A stretch of DNA of 53,223 bases from Akkermansia muciniphila (GCA_945873305.1 CAMCCX010000006.1:1-53223); one strand, 5' to 3'. Shown: positions 1 to 8,489, numbered from the stretch's first letter. Translations and numbers: made by a program. The notes: generated by a model not told the origin, from the sequence alone.

Positions 1-43
1 ATGGTGCCGTAATTGTTTTGAGGTGGTGGGCGACGGGAATGGA

Positions 44-583
44 TTATTTGCCGACGCTTTTGCCTTCTTTGCGGCGAACTTTCTCACCGACGTAGCGAAC
101 GCCTTTGCCCTTGTAAGGCTCGGGTGGATAGAAGCCGCGGACTTCGGCAGCGAACTGACCGACGAGCTGCTTGTCGATGCCTTCGACCTTGATCTTCGTG
201 TTCTCAACGACCGTGACGTTGAGGCCGGAAGGGATGGGGTGAAGCAGCGGGTGCGAACGACCCAGCGAGAGGTCGAGTTCCGAGCCCTTGACTGCGGCGC
301 GGAGACCGACGCCGATGATTTCAAGATCCTTCACGAAACCTTCCGAAACGCCGACGATCATGTTCTGAACGAGGCTGCGGGCGGTGCCGTGGAGGGCTTT
401 GTGTTGGCGAAGCTCGGTGGCGCGGGAGACGACGACAGTGCCGTCTTCGCTGGTGAGCGAGATGCCTTCGGGAAGCGGGAAGTCGAGTTTGCCCTTCGGG
501 CCTTCGACGATCACCGTGCGGCCGTCAAGTTTGACGGCGACCTTCGCGGGGACAGAGATTGGTTTGAGTCCGACTCGTGACAT
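44..583 (-). CDS. rplF: 50S ribosomal protein L6
   Basis: This 179-residue protein is the large-subunit protein L6, which binds 23S rRNA near the factor-binding site. The start MSRVGLKPISVP and the C-terminal part PPEPYKGKGVRYVGEKVRRKEGK are typical of the family, and the length matches the usual 175-180 residues. It is the last gene of the spc-type cluster inside the window and lies 29 bases after rpsH, so it is almost certainly part of the same transcript. The ATG start is clear. The next gene of the cluster would lie to the left of the window edge. Confidence 0.98.
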   Translation of the reverse strand: MSRVGLKPISVPAKVAVKLDGRTVIVEGPKGKLDFPLPEGISLTSEDGTVVVSRATELRQHKALHGTARSLVQNMIVGVSEGFVKDLEIIGVGLRAAVKGSELDLSLGRSHPLLHPIPSGLNVTVVENTKIKVEGIDKQLVGQFAAEVRGFYPPEPYKGKGVRYVGEKVRRKEGKSVGK

Positions 584-612
584 GGTAGTGTTTTCCTTTG
601 ACGAGTTAGGGT

Positions 613-1008
613 TTACCAGACGTTGGCGAGGAGCTCGCCGCCGAGGTTTTGCTTCTTGGCGGAGCCGCCGGACATGACGCCTTTCGAGGTGGAAAGGATC
701 GAGATGCCGAGGCCGGACATGACGCGTGGAACTTCACCTGCGCCGACGTAGTGGCGGCGGCCGGGAGTGGAGACGCGCTTGAGGTCGGTGAGGACCGCGC
801 GGCCGTCGATGAACTTCGGCTTGGCCTTGAGCGTGGTGCGCTCGCCAGTGACGACTTCATAGTTCCAGAGGTAGCCTTCTTCCTGAAGAATGCGGGCGAT
901 GTCGGCCTTGATCTTGGAGTAAGGAGCGGAGAATTCCTCATTGCCCGCACGGGCGGCGTTTTTGAAACGCGTGAGGAAGTCGGAGATTGGATCGGTGAGA
1001 ACTGCCAT
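613..1008 (-). CDS. rpsH: 30S ribosomal protein S8
   Basis: This 131-residue protein is S8, a primary binder of the central domain of 16S rRNA. It starts MAVLTDPISDFLTRFKNA and ends with the conserved block ISILSTSKGVMSG followed by GGELLANVW, as usual for S8. It lies only 33 bases after rplE. In the textbook spc order rpsN (S14) sits between these two genes. Here the gap is too short to hold it, so S14 must be encoded elsewhere. Confidence 0.98.
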   Translation of the reverse strand: MAVLTDPISDFLTRFKNAARAGNEEFSAPYSKIKADIARILQEEGYLWNYEVVTGERTTLKAKPKFIDGRAVLTDLKRVSTPGRRHYVGAGEVPRVMSGLGISILSTSKGVMSGGSAKKQNLGGELLANVW

Positions 1009-1041
1009 AATAGGATTCCTTTTAAAGTGTGGGTCCGGTGT

Positions 1042-1626
1042 TTAGTTGGCAGCGACGGCCTCGAGTTCGTTGGCCTTTTTCATGTCGCGGAAAGGCAGGC
1101 CAAGCTCCATGAGCAGGGCGCGGCCTTCGGCGTCGGTCGGTGCGGAGGTCACGAAGATCAGGTCGAAGCCGATGGTGCGCTTGATCTGGTCGATTTCGAT
1201 TTCCGGGAAGATGGATTGGTCACTGATGCCGCAGGCGTAGTTGCCGCGACCGTCGAACGACTTCGAGGAAATCCCGCGGAAGTCGCGGATGTTCGGAGCG
1301 GTGACGTTGATGAACCGGTGAAGGAATTCCCACATGCGGGCGCCACGGAGGGTGACGCGGGCGCCGAGGGCTTCTCCTTCACGGAGCTTGAAGTTGGCGA
1401 CGGCCTTCTTCGAGAAAGTGATGGACGGGCGTTGGCCGGTGATCTTTTGGATCTCGTTGACCGCGTCATCGACGGCGACCTTGCGGTCCGGTGCCTTGCC
1501 CATGCAAGAAGTGACCACGATCTTTTCAAGACGTGGAACCTGATGGAGGTTGGTGTATCCGAGGCTCTTCTTGAGCGCGGGGACGACCTTGTCCTTGTAG
1601 TGTTGTTGTAGTGCTGGTGTGCTCAT
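1042..1626 (-). CDS. rplE: 50S ribosomal protein L5
   Basis: This 194-residue protein is L5, which binds 5S rRNA and contacts P-site tRNA. Recognisable blocks include ITGQRPSITFSKKAVANFKLREG in the middle and the C-terminal region with IFPEIEID and the TSAPTDAEGRALL segment. The length is slightly above the usual 180 because of short extensions at both ends. It follows rplX by 58 bases and precedes rpsH by 33 bases in a co-directional run. Confidence 0.97.
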   Translation of the reverse strand: MSTPALQQHYKDKVVPALKKSLGYTNLHQVPRLEKIVVTSCMGKAPDRKVAVDDAVNEIQKITGQRPSITFSKKAVANFKLREGEALGARVTLRGARMWEFLHRFINVTAPNIRDFRGISSKSFDGRGNYACGISDQSIFPEIEIDQIKRTIGFDLIFVTSAPTDAEGRALLMELGLPFRDMKKANELEAVAAN

Positions 1627-1684
1627 GTTTTTGCGGGTCAGCGCTGATTGCTCAGGCGCTTAAGCGCGGGCGGAAGCTTTCGCT

Positions 1685-1915
1685 TCAGCCCACTTTTTTG
1701 ACATTGGAGATATGGACCGGGCCGTCGATGGTCTTGAGACCGCCGGAATCGGCTTCGGTGGCTTTGACGGCCTTGATGATCGGGCGGCCACCTTCGACGG
1801 TGACCTTGCCCTTGGCGGCGTTCACAAGCAGCACGGTGCCGCGCTTGCCTTTGTGATTGCCTGCGATGATTTCGACTTGATCGCCTTTTTTGACGTGGGT
1901 CTTGATGCGGCTCAT
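1685..1915 (-). CDS. rplX: 50S ribosomal protein L24
   Basis: This 76-residue protein is L24, an assembly initiator of the large subunit. The N-terminal KOW motif is visible as [21 protein letters not shown], and the later block with [11 protein letters not shown] is the family's C-terminal strand region. At 76 residues it is at the short end of the family (usually about 75-105). It lies 34 bases after rplN and 58 bases before rplE. Confidence 0.96.
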   Translation of the reverse strand: MSRIKTHVKKGDQVEIIAGNHKGKRGTVLLVNAAKGKVTVEGGRPIIKAVKATEADSGGLKTIDGPVHISNVKKVG

Positions 1916-1949
1916 GAAATTGGAATGGGTGAGGAGTTAGGGCCGAGGT

Positions 1950-2315
1950 TCAGAGAACTTCGGGGGCGAGGGAAACGATTTTCATGAACGCGCGCTCGCG
2001 GAGTTCACGGGCGACGGGTCCGAAGATCCGGGTACCGCGCGGGTTGTTGTCCTTGTCGATGATGACGACCGCGTTGGAGTCAAAGCGGAGGATCGAACCG
2101 TCGGCGCGGCGGATCGGATAGGCGGTGCGGACGACCACGGCCTTCACGACGCTGCCTTTCTTGACGGCGGCGGTCGGGATGGAGTCGCGGATGTGGCAGG
2201 TGATCACGTCACCGATGCAAGCGGTGCGGCTGCGCTTGCCGAGCACGCCGATCATTTTTGCGCTGCGCGCGCCGGTGTTGTCGGCGACGACGAGCATGGT
2301 TTCCATCTGGATCAT
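1950..2315 (-). CDS. rplN: 50S ribosomal protein L14
   Basis: This 121-residue protein is L14, which lies at the subunit interface. It begins [17 protein letters not shown] and ends [17 protein letters not shown] followed by [11 protein letters not shown], nearly identical to the canonical pattern, and its length is typical. It is separated from upstream rpsQ by 54 bases that contain a small repeat. Confidence 0.98.
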   Translation of the reverse strand: MIQMETMLVVADNTGARSAKMIGVLGKRSRTACIGDVITCHIRDSIPTAAVKKGSVVKAVVVRTAYPIRRADGSILRFDSNAVVIIDKDNNPRGTRIFGPVARELRERAFMKIVSLAPEVL

Positions 2316-2330
2316 GACAATAAATTAGGT

Positions 2331-2366
2331 AAAAGCTGAAATGCTGAAAAACGGAGAAGCTGAAAT
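2331..2366. repeat. short GCTGAAA-type repeat between rpsQ and rplN
   Basis: The spacer between rpsQ and rplN contains repeated GCTGAAATG and GCTGAAAAA words, three in about 36 bases. A similar run of CAGCGTTTCAGA and TTTCAGCG words occurs between gatC and gatA at 45063-45096. The sequence is not coding and looks like a simple dispersed intergenic element. Confidence 0.55.
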
Positions 2367-2369
2367 GGA

Positions 2370-2639
2370 TTAGTGCGAGATGACTTCGGCGAGCGTCCAG
2401 CACTTCAGTTTGGAAAGCGGACGGGTCTCGACGATGCGGACGCGGTCGCCGATCTGGCCCTGGTTGCTCTCGTCGTGCACGTAGTATTTCTTGGAGCGCT
2501 TGACGATTTTGTTGAATTTCGGGTGGGGAACACGGGCGACGTGTTCGACCACGAGGGTCTTGTCCATTTTGTTGGAAATGACCACGCCGACGCGGGTTTT
2601 ACGGAGGTGGACTTGTGCGTCCGAAGGAGTCTCGCTCAT
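2370..2639 (-). CDS. rpsQ: 30S ribosomal protein S17
   Basis: This 89-residue protein is S17, a primary 16S rRNA binder. The conserved stretch [19 protein letters not shown], the block [19 protein letters not shown] and the motif [13 protein letters not shown] are all present. The length is normal. It lies 24 bases after rpmC in the usual rplP-rpmC-rpsQ order. Confidence 0.98.
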   Translation of the reverse strand: MSETPSDAQVHLRKTRVGVVISNKMDKTLVVEHVARVPHPKFNKIVKRSKKYYVHDESNQGQIGDRVRIVETRPLSKLKCWTLAEVISH

Positions 2640-2663
2640 GGTAAGAATAGGTTGGAACTTGGA

Positions 2664-2858
2664 TTAGGCGAGCGACTTGGCGGTGACGGCCGTGAGCACT
2701 TGCGCGGTTTCGCGACGCACCTGGCGGATGCGGGCGGGATTTTCCAAAGTGCCGGTGGCGCGTTGGAGACGAAGGTTGAGAGCTTCCTGTTTGAGTTCCC
2801 GAAGACGGACTTCGAGCTCGGCGGAGGAGAGTTCGCTGGTGGTTTTGGCTTTGGCCAT
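2664..2858 (-). CDS. rpmC: 50S ribosomal protein L29
   Basis: This 64-residue, mostly helical protein is L29, found at the nascent chain exit site. The block LRELKQEALNLRLQRATG and the following ENPARIRQVRRETAQVLT are the family signature. It lies between rplP (36-base gap) and rpsQ, its standard place. Confidence 0.96.
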   Translation of the reverse strand: MAKAKTTSELSSAELEVRLRELKQEALNLRLQRATGTLENPARIRQVRRETAQVLTAVTAKSLA

Positions 2859-2894
2859 GGTTCAGACGGTATTAGATTGAATTGATCTAGCGGA

Positions 2895-3314
2895 TCAGGC
2901 GTGCGGATTGCGGGCGACGAGGCGGGTGCGGATGCCGAGCTTGTAGGATGCGAGACGCATGGCCTCCTTGGCTGCGGATTCAGGAACACCACCGATTTCG
3001 AAGAGCATGTTGCCCGGACGGATGACAGCCACCCAACCTTCGACAGCGCCTTTGCCTTTACCCATCCGGGTTTCCGGAGGACGCGAGGTGATGGACTTGT
3101 GTGGGAAAATCCGGATCCAGACTTTTCCTTTCCGTTTGAGCGAGCGGTTGATCGCGATCCGGCAAGCTTCGATCTGGCGGTTGGTCATCCATCCGCGGTC
3201 GAGGGTTTGCAGACCGAAGTCACCGAAGGCGACGGTGGTTCCGCGCTGGGCGTTACCGGAGCGGCTTCCGCGGTGGCTTTTGCGGAACTTGGTTCGTTTG
3301 GGCATCAAAGGCAT
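2895..3314 (-). CDS. rplP: 50S ribosomal protein L16
   Basis: This 139-residue protein is L16, located near the A-site tRNA elbow in the large subunit. [16 protein letters not shown] at the start, the block [11 protein letters not shown]-like [14 protein letters not shown] and [19 protein letters not shown] are diagnostic. Two starts are possible: [10 protein letters not shown] from 3314 or MPKRTKF from 3305. The longer form is common in the family and is chosen here. Confidence 0.98.
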   Translation of the reverse strand: MPLMPKRTKFRKSHRGSRSGNAQRGTTVAFGDFGLQTLDRGWMTNRQIEACRIAINRSLKRKGKVWIRIFPHKSITSRPPETRMGKGKGAVEGWVAVIRPGNMLFEIGGVPESAAKEAMRLASYKLGIRTRLVARNPHA

Positions 3315-3365
3315 AACTCGGTCCTTCTATGAAAAGTGTTGTTTGGGAATTGAGAGATTGAAATA

Positions 3366-4103
3366 TCAGTTGCGTGGATTCGGGCGACGATCGCCTCCGC
3401 GATCCCCACCACCGCCACGACGATCGCCGCCGCGGTCACCACGGTCGTTGCGACCTTGGGGTTGCTTGCCGGTGCCGTCGTCTTCCTTCTTGTTGACCCA
3501 GCACTTGATGCCGATGATGCCATACAAGGTGCGGGCTTCGGCGAAGCCGTAGTCGAGAGGAACACGGAGAGTTTGCAATGGCACTTTGCCTTCGCGATAG
3601 CCTTCGGCACGGGCGATGTCCGCACCACCGAGGCGGCCGGCGCAACGGAGACGAATGCCTTCGGCACCGAATTCCATGGCGGTTTGCAGCGCGCGCTTCA
3701 TGGCGCGGCGGAAGGAAATCCGGCGCTCAAGTTGCACGGCGATTTGCTCGGCGACGAGTTGGGCGTCCAGCTCGGGCTTGCGGATTTCGATGATGTCGAT
3801 CTTCACCTGGGCACCTTTGCAGAGGCCGGTGATGTCCTTGGTCATCACTTCGATTTCCTTGCCTTGGCGACCGATGATCAAACCGGGACGGGAAGTGTGA
3901 AGCGTGACGCGGACGCTGTTCCAAGCGCGCTCGATGACGACGCGGGCCAGACCGGCGTTCACCAGCTTGTTCTTAAGATAGCCACGGATCGCGAGATCTT
4001 CGTGGAGCTTGTCGGTATAATCTTTGCCGCTGGCATACCATTTCGAGCGCCAGTCTTTGTTGACTGCGAGACGGAATGCGATCGGATTTACTTTTTGGCC
4101 CAT
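3366..4103 (-). CDS. rpsC: 30S ribosomal protein S3 with RGG-rich tail
   Basis: This 245-residue protein is S3, part of the mRNA entry channel. It begins MGQKVNPIAFRLAVNKDW, and the KH-type RNA-binding motif is visible as GLIIGRQGKEIE near residue 80. The core ends near residue 205 (GIIGIKCWVNK). It is followed by about 40 residues rich in Arg, Gly and Asp with repeated [16 protein letters not shown]. This tail is longer than in most bacteria and would be flexible and RNA-binding. It sits between rplV and rplP as expected. Confidence 0.98.
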   Translation of the reverse strand: MGQKVNPIAFRLAVNKDWRSKWYASGKDYTDKLHEDLAIRGYLKNKLVNAGLARVVIERAWNSVRVTLHTSRPGLIIGRQGKEIEVMTKDITGLCKGAQVKIDIIEIRKPELDAQLVAEQIAVQLERRISFRRAMKRALQTAMEFGAEGIRLRCAGRLGGADIARAEGYREGKVPLQTLRVPLDYGFAEARTLYGIIGIKCWVNKKEDDGTGKQPQGRNDRGDRGGDRRGGGGDRGGDRRPNPRN

Positions 4104-4133
4104 ATTCGGTGAGGGATGAAATTAAGAGGTGTA

Positions 4134-4559
4134 TCAGGCTTGTTCTTCAACAGCTGCGGCAGCGGCTGGAGCTTCTTCGGTTTTTTTGGCAGCAGCCTTG
4201 CGGGCGACCTTCTTTTTCTTCTCGGGGGCGGAACCGACGAGAGTGATGGAGATGTGGCTGGTGCGCTTGAGGATCGGACCGGCGGATCCCTTGGCGCGCG
4301 GCTTGAACCGGCGAAGCGTCGGACCGGCGCCGATGACGGCTTCCTTGATCACGAGCGTCGAGGCATCGAGCGAGAAATTGTTTTCGGCATCCGCGATGGC
4401 GGTCTTGAGCGTCTTGCCAATGAGCTGTGCGGCTTTCTTGGGCGTGAAGGTCAGAATATCAAGGGCGCTCGATACGGCGAGGCCTTGAATTTCGCGGGCT
4501 ACGTCACGCGCCTTTTTAGGCGAGAGGCGAACGAATTTAGTGGTGCTTTTGACTTCCAT
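4134..4559 (-). CDS. rplV: 50S ribosomal protein L22 with Ala/Lys/Glu tail
   Basis: This 141-residue protein is L22, which lines the exit tunnel. KFVRLSPKKARDVAREIQG at the start and GPTLRRFKPRAKGSAGPILKR near the middle are diagnostic. After about residue 110 there is an added low-complexity tail of Lys, Ala and Glu (EKKKKVARKAAAKKTEE and then an alanine run). Upstream of it, where rpsS is expected directly, an unrelated secreted protein gene is inserted 20 bases away. Confidence 0.97.
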   Translation of the reverse strand: MEVKSTTKFVRLSPKKARDVAREIQGLAVSSALDILTFTPKKAAQLIGKTLKTAIADAENNFSLDASTLVIKEAVIGAGPTLRRFKPRAKGSAGPILKRTSHISITLVGSAPEKKKKVARKAAAKKTEEAPAAAAAVEEQA

Positions 4560-4579
4560 GGAACGTCGGACGTGAGTGG

Positions 4580-5305
4580 TTACTGCGCGGATGCTTGTGT
4601 TTCGAGAACGGCGAGATCGCCGGGGCGTGGGGATTCGGCGACGTTGTCGAGGTGTTCGACAAAGGCACCACTGACGCCCTTGCGGACGTCAGCGAGAATG
4701 GCGTTACCGTAGGGCTGTTGCCCGCGGGTGAGACGAAAGGTCATGCCGATTTTAGCGCCTTGGCTTTCGCCAAGATTCAAAACCATCATGCCACTTTCTT
4801 GATCGAGACTGACAATCCGGGCCTGCTGCAAGGAGCCGGTCCGAATATCGGGGCGGGGCTTCTGGCGCAGTCCGAGGACAGCGTCAAGCTCTCTTAGTGA
4901 AGTTTCCACACGAAGTCTTGCATCCGGGTCGGAAACCACCGCCAGGCGGAGGTAATCGTTGACCGCGGCGGAAAGGCGCGTGACGGAATTTTCGAGGTTG
5001 GCGGTGCGCTCGCTTGCGAGTTGCAAGTCCGCGGCGGCCTGGACGAGGCGGTCGTCCCCTCCGTCGAGCAGGTTCTTGCCGAGTGCTTCGAGACGCTCGC
5101 GGACTTGGGCCAATTGGCCGGACGCTTGCTTCTCTCCGCTGTTGGCCTCGGCGAGGCTGCGCTGGAGAACCCGGTTCTGCTCCTGGAGATCGACGATGAT
5201 TTCCTGAAGCTCCCCGGCGTTTGGCGCTTGGCCCGCACACGTCCCGGCAACGGCCAGCGACCCGAGGGCGGCGGCAAATGCTGAGAGATGGAAGGTGGAA
5301 CGCAT
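4580..5305 (-). CDS. secreted coiled-coil protein inserted in the S10 operon
   Basis: This 241-residue protein is not ribosomal. It has an N-terminal signal peptide (Met-Arg start, hydrophobic stretch LSAFAAALGSLAVAG, likely cleavage near AGQA). A long predicted coiled coil follows at about residues 30-115, rich in Glu, Gln, Leu and Arg. The C-terminal domain, about residues 150-235, looks beta-rich (ARIVSLDQESGMMVLNLG, then GAKIGMTFRL and GNAILADVRKGVSGAFV). The C-terminal part loosely recalls small beta-barrel domains found in other secreted coiled-coil proteins, but I cannot assign a family. The gene lies in the operon between rpsS (27-base gap) and rplV (20-base gap), in the same orientation, so it should be made at ribosomal-protein rates unless separately controlled. 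Its function is unknown. Confidence 0.85.
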   Translation of the reverse strand: MRSTFHLSAFAAALGSLAVAGTCAGQAPNAGELQEIIVDLQEQNRVLQRSLAEANSGEKQASGQLAQVRERLEALGKNLLDGGDDRLVQAAADLQLASERTANLENSVTRLSAAVNDYLRLAVVSDPDARLRVETSLRELDAVLGLRQKPRPDIRTGSLQQARIVSLDQESGMMVLNLGESQGAKIGMTFRLTRGQQPYGNAILADVRKGVSGAFVEHLDNVAESPRPGDLAVLETQASAQ

Positions 5306-5332
5306 GGACGTAGGGGAGTGAACCGAGGTGGA

Positions 5333-5605
5333 TTATTTCTTACCGATGCCGCCGTGGGTCTTGAAGATCCGGGTCGGGGAAAATTCGCCGAGTTTGTGGC
5401 CAACCATGTTTTCGGTCACGTAAACGGGAACGAAGGTTTTGCCGTTGTGGACGGCGAAGTTATGGCTGACGAAATCCGGGGTGATCATCGACTTGCGGCT
5501 CCATGTCTTGATGGGCTTGCGGTCGGATCCGGCTTCGGCGACGGCGTCGATCTTGGCGAGAAGCTTTTGATCGACGTATGGGCCTTTTTTGAGTGAGCGT
5601 GGCAT
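5333..5605 (-). CDS. rpsS: 30S ribosomal protein S19
   Basis: This 90-residue protein is S19, in the head of the small subunit. It starts [20 protein letters not shown], and the block [21 protein letters not shown] is characteristic. The C-terminal part [16 protein letters not shown] is also typical. It follows rplB by 35 bases. Its usual neighbour rplV is displaced by the secreted coiled-coil gene. Confidence 0.98.
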   Translation of the reverse strand: MPRSLKKGPYVDQKLLAKIDAVAEAGSDRKPIKTWSRKSMITPDFVSHNFAVHNGKTFVPVYVTENMVGHKLGEFSPTRIFKTHGGIGKK

Positions 5606-5640
5606 GAAATCAGTGAGTTAGATGGTTCGCTAAAAGTGGA

Positions 5641-6486
5641 TTACTTCTTCTTCGCTTTGTGACGGGACTCGACAATGAAGACGCTGGTGGTCTTGCGCTT
5701 GTTACGAGTCTTCTGACCCTTCGCGTGGCCCCATGGGCTGGTAAGGTGCTGGCGACCACCACCGGACTTCGACTTGCCTTCGCCACCACCGTTCGGGTGG
5801 TCAACCGGGTTCATCGTCATGCCGCGGACGGTCGGGCGAACGCCCTGCCAGCGGGTGCGGCCGGCTTTGCCCGAGGTTTCGTTCATGTGGTCGCGGTTTC
5901 CGACTTGGCCGATCGTGCAGAAGCAGCGGTCGTTGAAGCGGCGGATTTCACCGGAAGGCATTTTCACCAGCGCCCAGCCGCCATCGCGGTTGGAGAGCAC
6001 GGCGAGCTGGCCGGCGGCGCGGGCGACTTTGCCACCGTTGCCTGGGATGAGCTCGATGTTGTGGATCGAGGTGCCGAGCGGCACGGCGCTGAGTGGCATG
6101 GCGTTGCCCGTTTTCGGAGCGACGTTGGCGCCGGCGACGACGGTGGTTCCGACTTCCAGGCCGAGTGGGGCGAGGATGTAGGATTTCTGGCCGTCTTCGT
6201 ATTGGATGAGGGCGATGCGGCAGGTGCGGTTCGGATCGTATTCGATGCCGACGACGGTTGCGGGCGCATCGTGCTTGCCACGACGGAAGTCGATCAGACG
6301 GTAGTGGCGCTTGTGGCCACCGCCGATGTGACGGGTGGTGATGCGGCCGGTGTTGTTACGGCCGCCGCTGCGCTTGAGAGGCGTGAGAAGACTCTTCTCA
6401 GGCTTGCTTTTGGTAATCTCGTCGAAGGACGGGAGTTGCTTGTAGCGAGCGGACGGGGTGATTGGCTTGAAAGTTTTCAGGGGCAT
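5641..6486 (-). CDS. rplB: 50S ribosomal protein L2
   Basis: This 281-residue protein is L2, needed for the peptidyl transferase centre. [18 protein letters not shown], the RNA-binding block [20 protein letters not shown] and the C-terminal block [19 protein letters not shown] containing the conserved His are all visible. The length is normal. It lies between rplW and rpsS in standard order. Confidence 0.98.
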   Translation of the reverse strand: MPLKTFKPITPSARYKQLPSFDEITKSKPEKSLLTPLKRSGGRNNTGRITTRHIGGGHKRHYRLIDFRRGKHDAPATVVGIEYDPNRTCRIALIQYEDGQKSYILAPLGLEVGTTVVAGANVAPKTGNAMPLSAVPLGTSIHNIELIPGNGGKVARAAGQLAVLSNRDGGWALVKMPSGEIRRFNDRCFCTIGQVGNRDHMNETSGKAGRTRWQGVRPTVRGMTMNPVDHPNGGGEGKSKSGGGRQHLTSPWGHAKGQKTRNKRKTTSVFIVESRHKAKKK

Positions 6487-6533
6487 GACAATCGGAACGT
6501 TAGAGTGTTACGTTTGGGGCTGCGGTAAATCGC

Positions 6534-6818
6534 TTAGACGAGATCAAGCGATTCGCCTTCCTTGAGGCGGACGATGGCTTTTTTCCAGTGGTTGGTGCGA
6601 CCGGCGTCGGCACGACGCTGGCGCTTGAGTTTGCCGTCGTAGTTGGCAGTGCGGACTGCCAGAACGGTTTTTCCGAAGAGTTGTTCGACGGCCTGCTTGA
6701 TTTCAAGCTTGTTGGCCTTGCGGTCCACTTCGAGGGTGACCTCGTTGTTGTTCTCCTGAAGCATGGTGGCTTTCTCGGAGAGGCGGACGTTTTTAATGAC
6801 CTGGTAAATGTCTTTCAT
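6534..6818 (-). CDS. rplW: 50S ribosomal protein L23
   Basis: This 94-residue protein is L23, the docking site for trigger factor and SRP at the tunnel exit. The start KDIYQVIKNVRLSEKAT, the block VDRKANKLEIKQAVEQLFG and VRTANYDGKLKRQRRADAG show the family. It lies 23 bases after rplD and 47 before rplB. Confidence 0.97.
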   Translation of the reverse strand: MKDIYQVIKNVRLSEKATMLQENNNEVTLEVDRKANKLEIKQAVEQLFGKTVLAVRTANYDGKLKRQRRADAGRTNHWKKAIVRLKEGESLDLV

Positions 6819-6841
6819 GATCTCGGTGTTAGGTCCGGGGT

Positions 6842-7450
6842 TCAGGCGGTGCGAGCCGCGAGGGTTTGCACGGCATCACCCACGAGGATGATGGTGTTGG
6901 CGAGGAGGAGTTGCTCGACGTTGACGTCCGAACCCGTGACGAGTTGGGCGTAAGCGACGTTGCGGGCGGCGAGGTAGGTGGAGTCGTCGAAGGAATTTCC
7001 AACCACGAGGATCTTGCCGAGAGGCGCGATGGCGTCGAGAGCCGCCACAAAGGACTTGGTCTTGCCATCGGCAACGGCGAACGAAGCGACGGTCAGAACC
7101 TTGCCGGCGCTAACAAGGTCACCCAAGGTGCGGCGGAGAGCGAGCTTGCGGACGGTCTTCGGAACCTTCTTGGAATAGTCGCGGGGGCGTGGTCCGAAGA
7201 CAACACCACCACCGACGAAGATCGGAGCGCGCTTGTCGCCGTGACGGGCGCCACCGGTGCCCTTTTGTTTGTAGATCTTGCGGTTGTTACCGGAGACCTC
7301 GCCCCGGGTCTTGGTGCAAGCGGAGCCGGTGCGGCGGTTGGCGCGATAGGCGACCACGAGATCGTGGACGGCTTGGCGACCTTTCTCGGCACCTACCAAC
7401 ACGAGGTTGGCGGCTTGAGCGTCTTCTGCGGTGAAAGTCTTAGCGGACAT
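6842..7450 (-). CDS. rplD: 50S ribosomal protein L4
   Basis: This 202-residue protein is L4, which reaches into the exit tunnel and in some bacteria represses its own operon. The extended loop is visible as RTGSACTKTRGEVSGNNRK followed by YKQKGTGGARHGDKRAPIF, and the C-terminal domain contains NVEQLLLANTIILV. The length is normal. It lies 38 bases after rplC and 23 before rplW. No L4-binding leader could be identified upstream of rpsJ. Confidence 0.97.
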   Translation of the reverse strand: MSAKTFTAEDAQAANLVLVGAEKGRQAVHDLVVAYRANRRTGSACTKTRGEVSGNNRKIYKQKGTGGARHGDKRAPIFVGGGVVFGPRPRDYSKKVPKTVRKLALRRTLGDLVSAGKVLTVASFAVADGKTKSFVAALDAIAPLGKILVVGNSFDDSTYLAARNVAYAQLVTGSDVNVEQLLLANTIILVGDAVQTLAARTA

Positions 7451-7488
7451 GACTGTGAATCGTGAGAGGTTTCAAAAATGCCACCAAA

Positions 7489-8124
7489 TCAGGCGGACTT
7501 TTTCTTGGCTGGGCGGACGGTGACGTAGTTGCCGTTGGAACCGGGAACCGCACCAGAGACGAGGATGACGCCGTCTTCTTTGCGAACGGCAACGACCTTG
7601 AGATTTTGAACGGTCGAACGGGTGGTTCCCATGTGGCCGGGCATCTTTTGGTTTTTCCAAACGCGACCTGGGGTCGAGCGGCAACCGATGGCGCCCGTCC
7701 GGCGGTGCATCATGGAGCCGTGGGTCATCTTCAAACCACCGAATCCGTGGCGCTTCACAGCACCTTGGAAACCGCGGCCCTTGGATTCGCCGATCACGTC
7801 AACCCACTGGCCTTCGGTGAAGGTGTCGAGACCCGGATGAACTGCTGGAAGCTCGACGCCGTTTTCGACGCGGAATTCCTGGATGAAACGCTTTGGAGCG
7901 CAACCGGCCTTCTTGGCGATGCCGAGAGCGGGCTTGCTGGCGCGTTGTTCCTTTTGATCGCCGTAGCCGACTTGGACCGCGGTGTAACCGTCGGTTTCAG
8001 GGGTCTTCGATTGGAGAATCGTGTTACCGGAAACTTCGATAACAGTAACAGGGATCATGATGCCGGCCTGTTGGTCGAACAGGCGGGTCATACCGATTTT
8101 TTTGCCGAGGAGGCCGAGTGACAT
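7489..8124 (-). CDS. rplC: 50S ribosomal protein L3
   Basis: This 211-residue protein is L3, one of the first proteins to assemble on 23S rRNA. LGLLGKKIGMTRLFDQQAG at the start, the block GFGGLKMTHGSMMHRRTGA and TPGRVWKNQKMPGHMG contain the conserved loop reaching the peptidyl transferase centre. The length is normal. It is separated from rpsJ by a 56-base spacer with an AAATTT-type repeat. Confidence 0.98.
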   Translation of the reverse strand: MSLGLLGKKIGMTRLFDQQAGIMIPVTVIEVSGNTILQSKTPETDGYTAVQVGYGDQKEQRASKPALGIAKKAGCAPKRFIQEFRVENGVELPAVHPGLDTFTEGQWVDVIGESKGRGFQGAVKRHGFGGLKMTHGSMMHRRTGAIGCRSTPGRVWKNQKMPGHMGTTRSTVQNLKVVAVRKEDGVILVSGAVPGSNGNYVTVRPAKKKSA

Positions 8125-8129
8125 GGCTT

Positions 8130-8161
8130 TGGAAATTTGAGATTTGAAATTTGAAATTTAA
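8130..8161. repeat. GAAATTTGAGATTTGAAATTT simple repeat between rpsJ and rplC
   Basis: The spacer upstream of rplC carries a run of near-identical words (GAAATTTGA, GATTTGAAATTT, GAAATTTAAG) repeated over about 32 bases. It is very AT-rich compared with the flanking genes and looks like a small dispersed intergenic element. It lies directly before the rplC start codon, where it may affect translation. Confidence 0.5.
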
Positions 8162-8180
8162 GAAACAGACGCTCCTGAAC

Positions 8181-8489
8181 TTAGATGCGGATGGTGATAT
8201 CGACACCGGCAGGGAGGTTGAGCTTCTTGAGCTCGTCCACGGTGCGGGCGGTAGGATCGACGATGTCGAGAAGGCGCTTGTGAGTGCGGATTTCGAACTG
8301 TTCCATCGACTTTTTGTTAACGTGAACCGAGCGGTTGACGGTGAACTTCTCGATACGGGTCGGAAGTGGGATCGGGCCGGCGACGCGGGCGCCGGTGCGT
8401 TTCGCGGTCTCCACGATTTCTTGGGCGGAGCGGTCGATCGCGCGGTGATCGAAGGCGCGCAGACGGATGCGGATTTTCTGATTTTCCAT
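8181..8489 (-). CDS. rpsJ: 30S ribosomal protein S10 (NusE)
   Basis: This 102-residue protein is S10, which also serves as transcription antitermination factor Nus[29 protein letters not shown] is visible across residues 6-33 and [19 protein letters not shown] follows; both are diagnostic. It lies 57 bases after fusA with no tuf gene in between, so the str and S10 clusters are joined. Confidence 0.98.
   Translation of the reverse strand: MENQKIRIRLRAFDHRAIDRSAQEIVETAKRTGARVAGPIPLPTRIEKFTVNRSVHVNKKSMEQFEIRTHKRLLDIVDPTARTVDELKKLNLPAGVDITIRI

Noticed and set aside
649-1611. Long plus-strand ORFs opposite the ribosomal genes
   Set aside because: They are antisense shadows of clear ribosomal protein genes in a GC-rich sequence.
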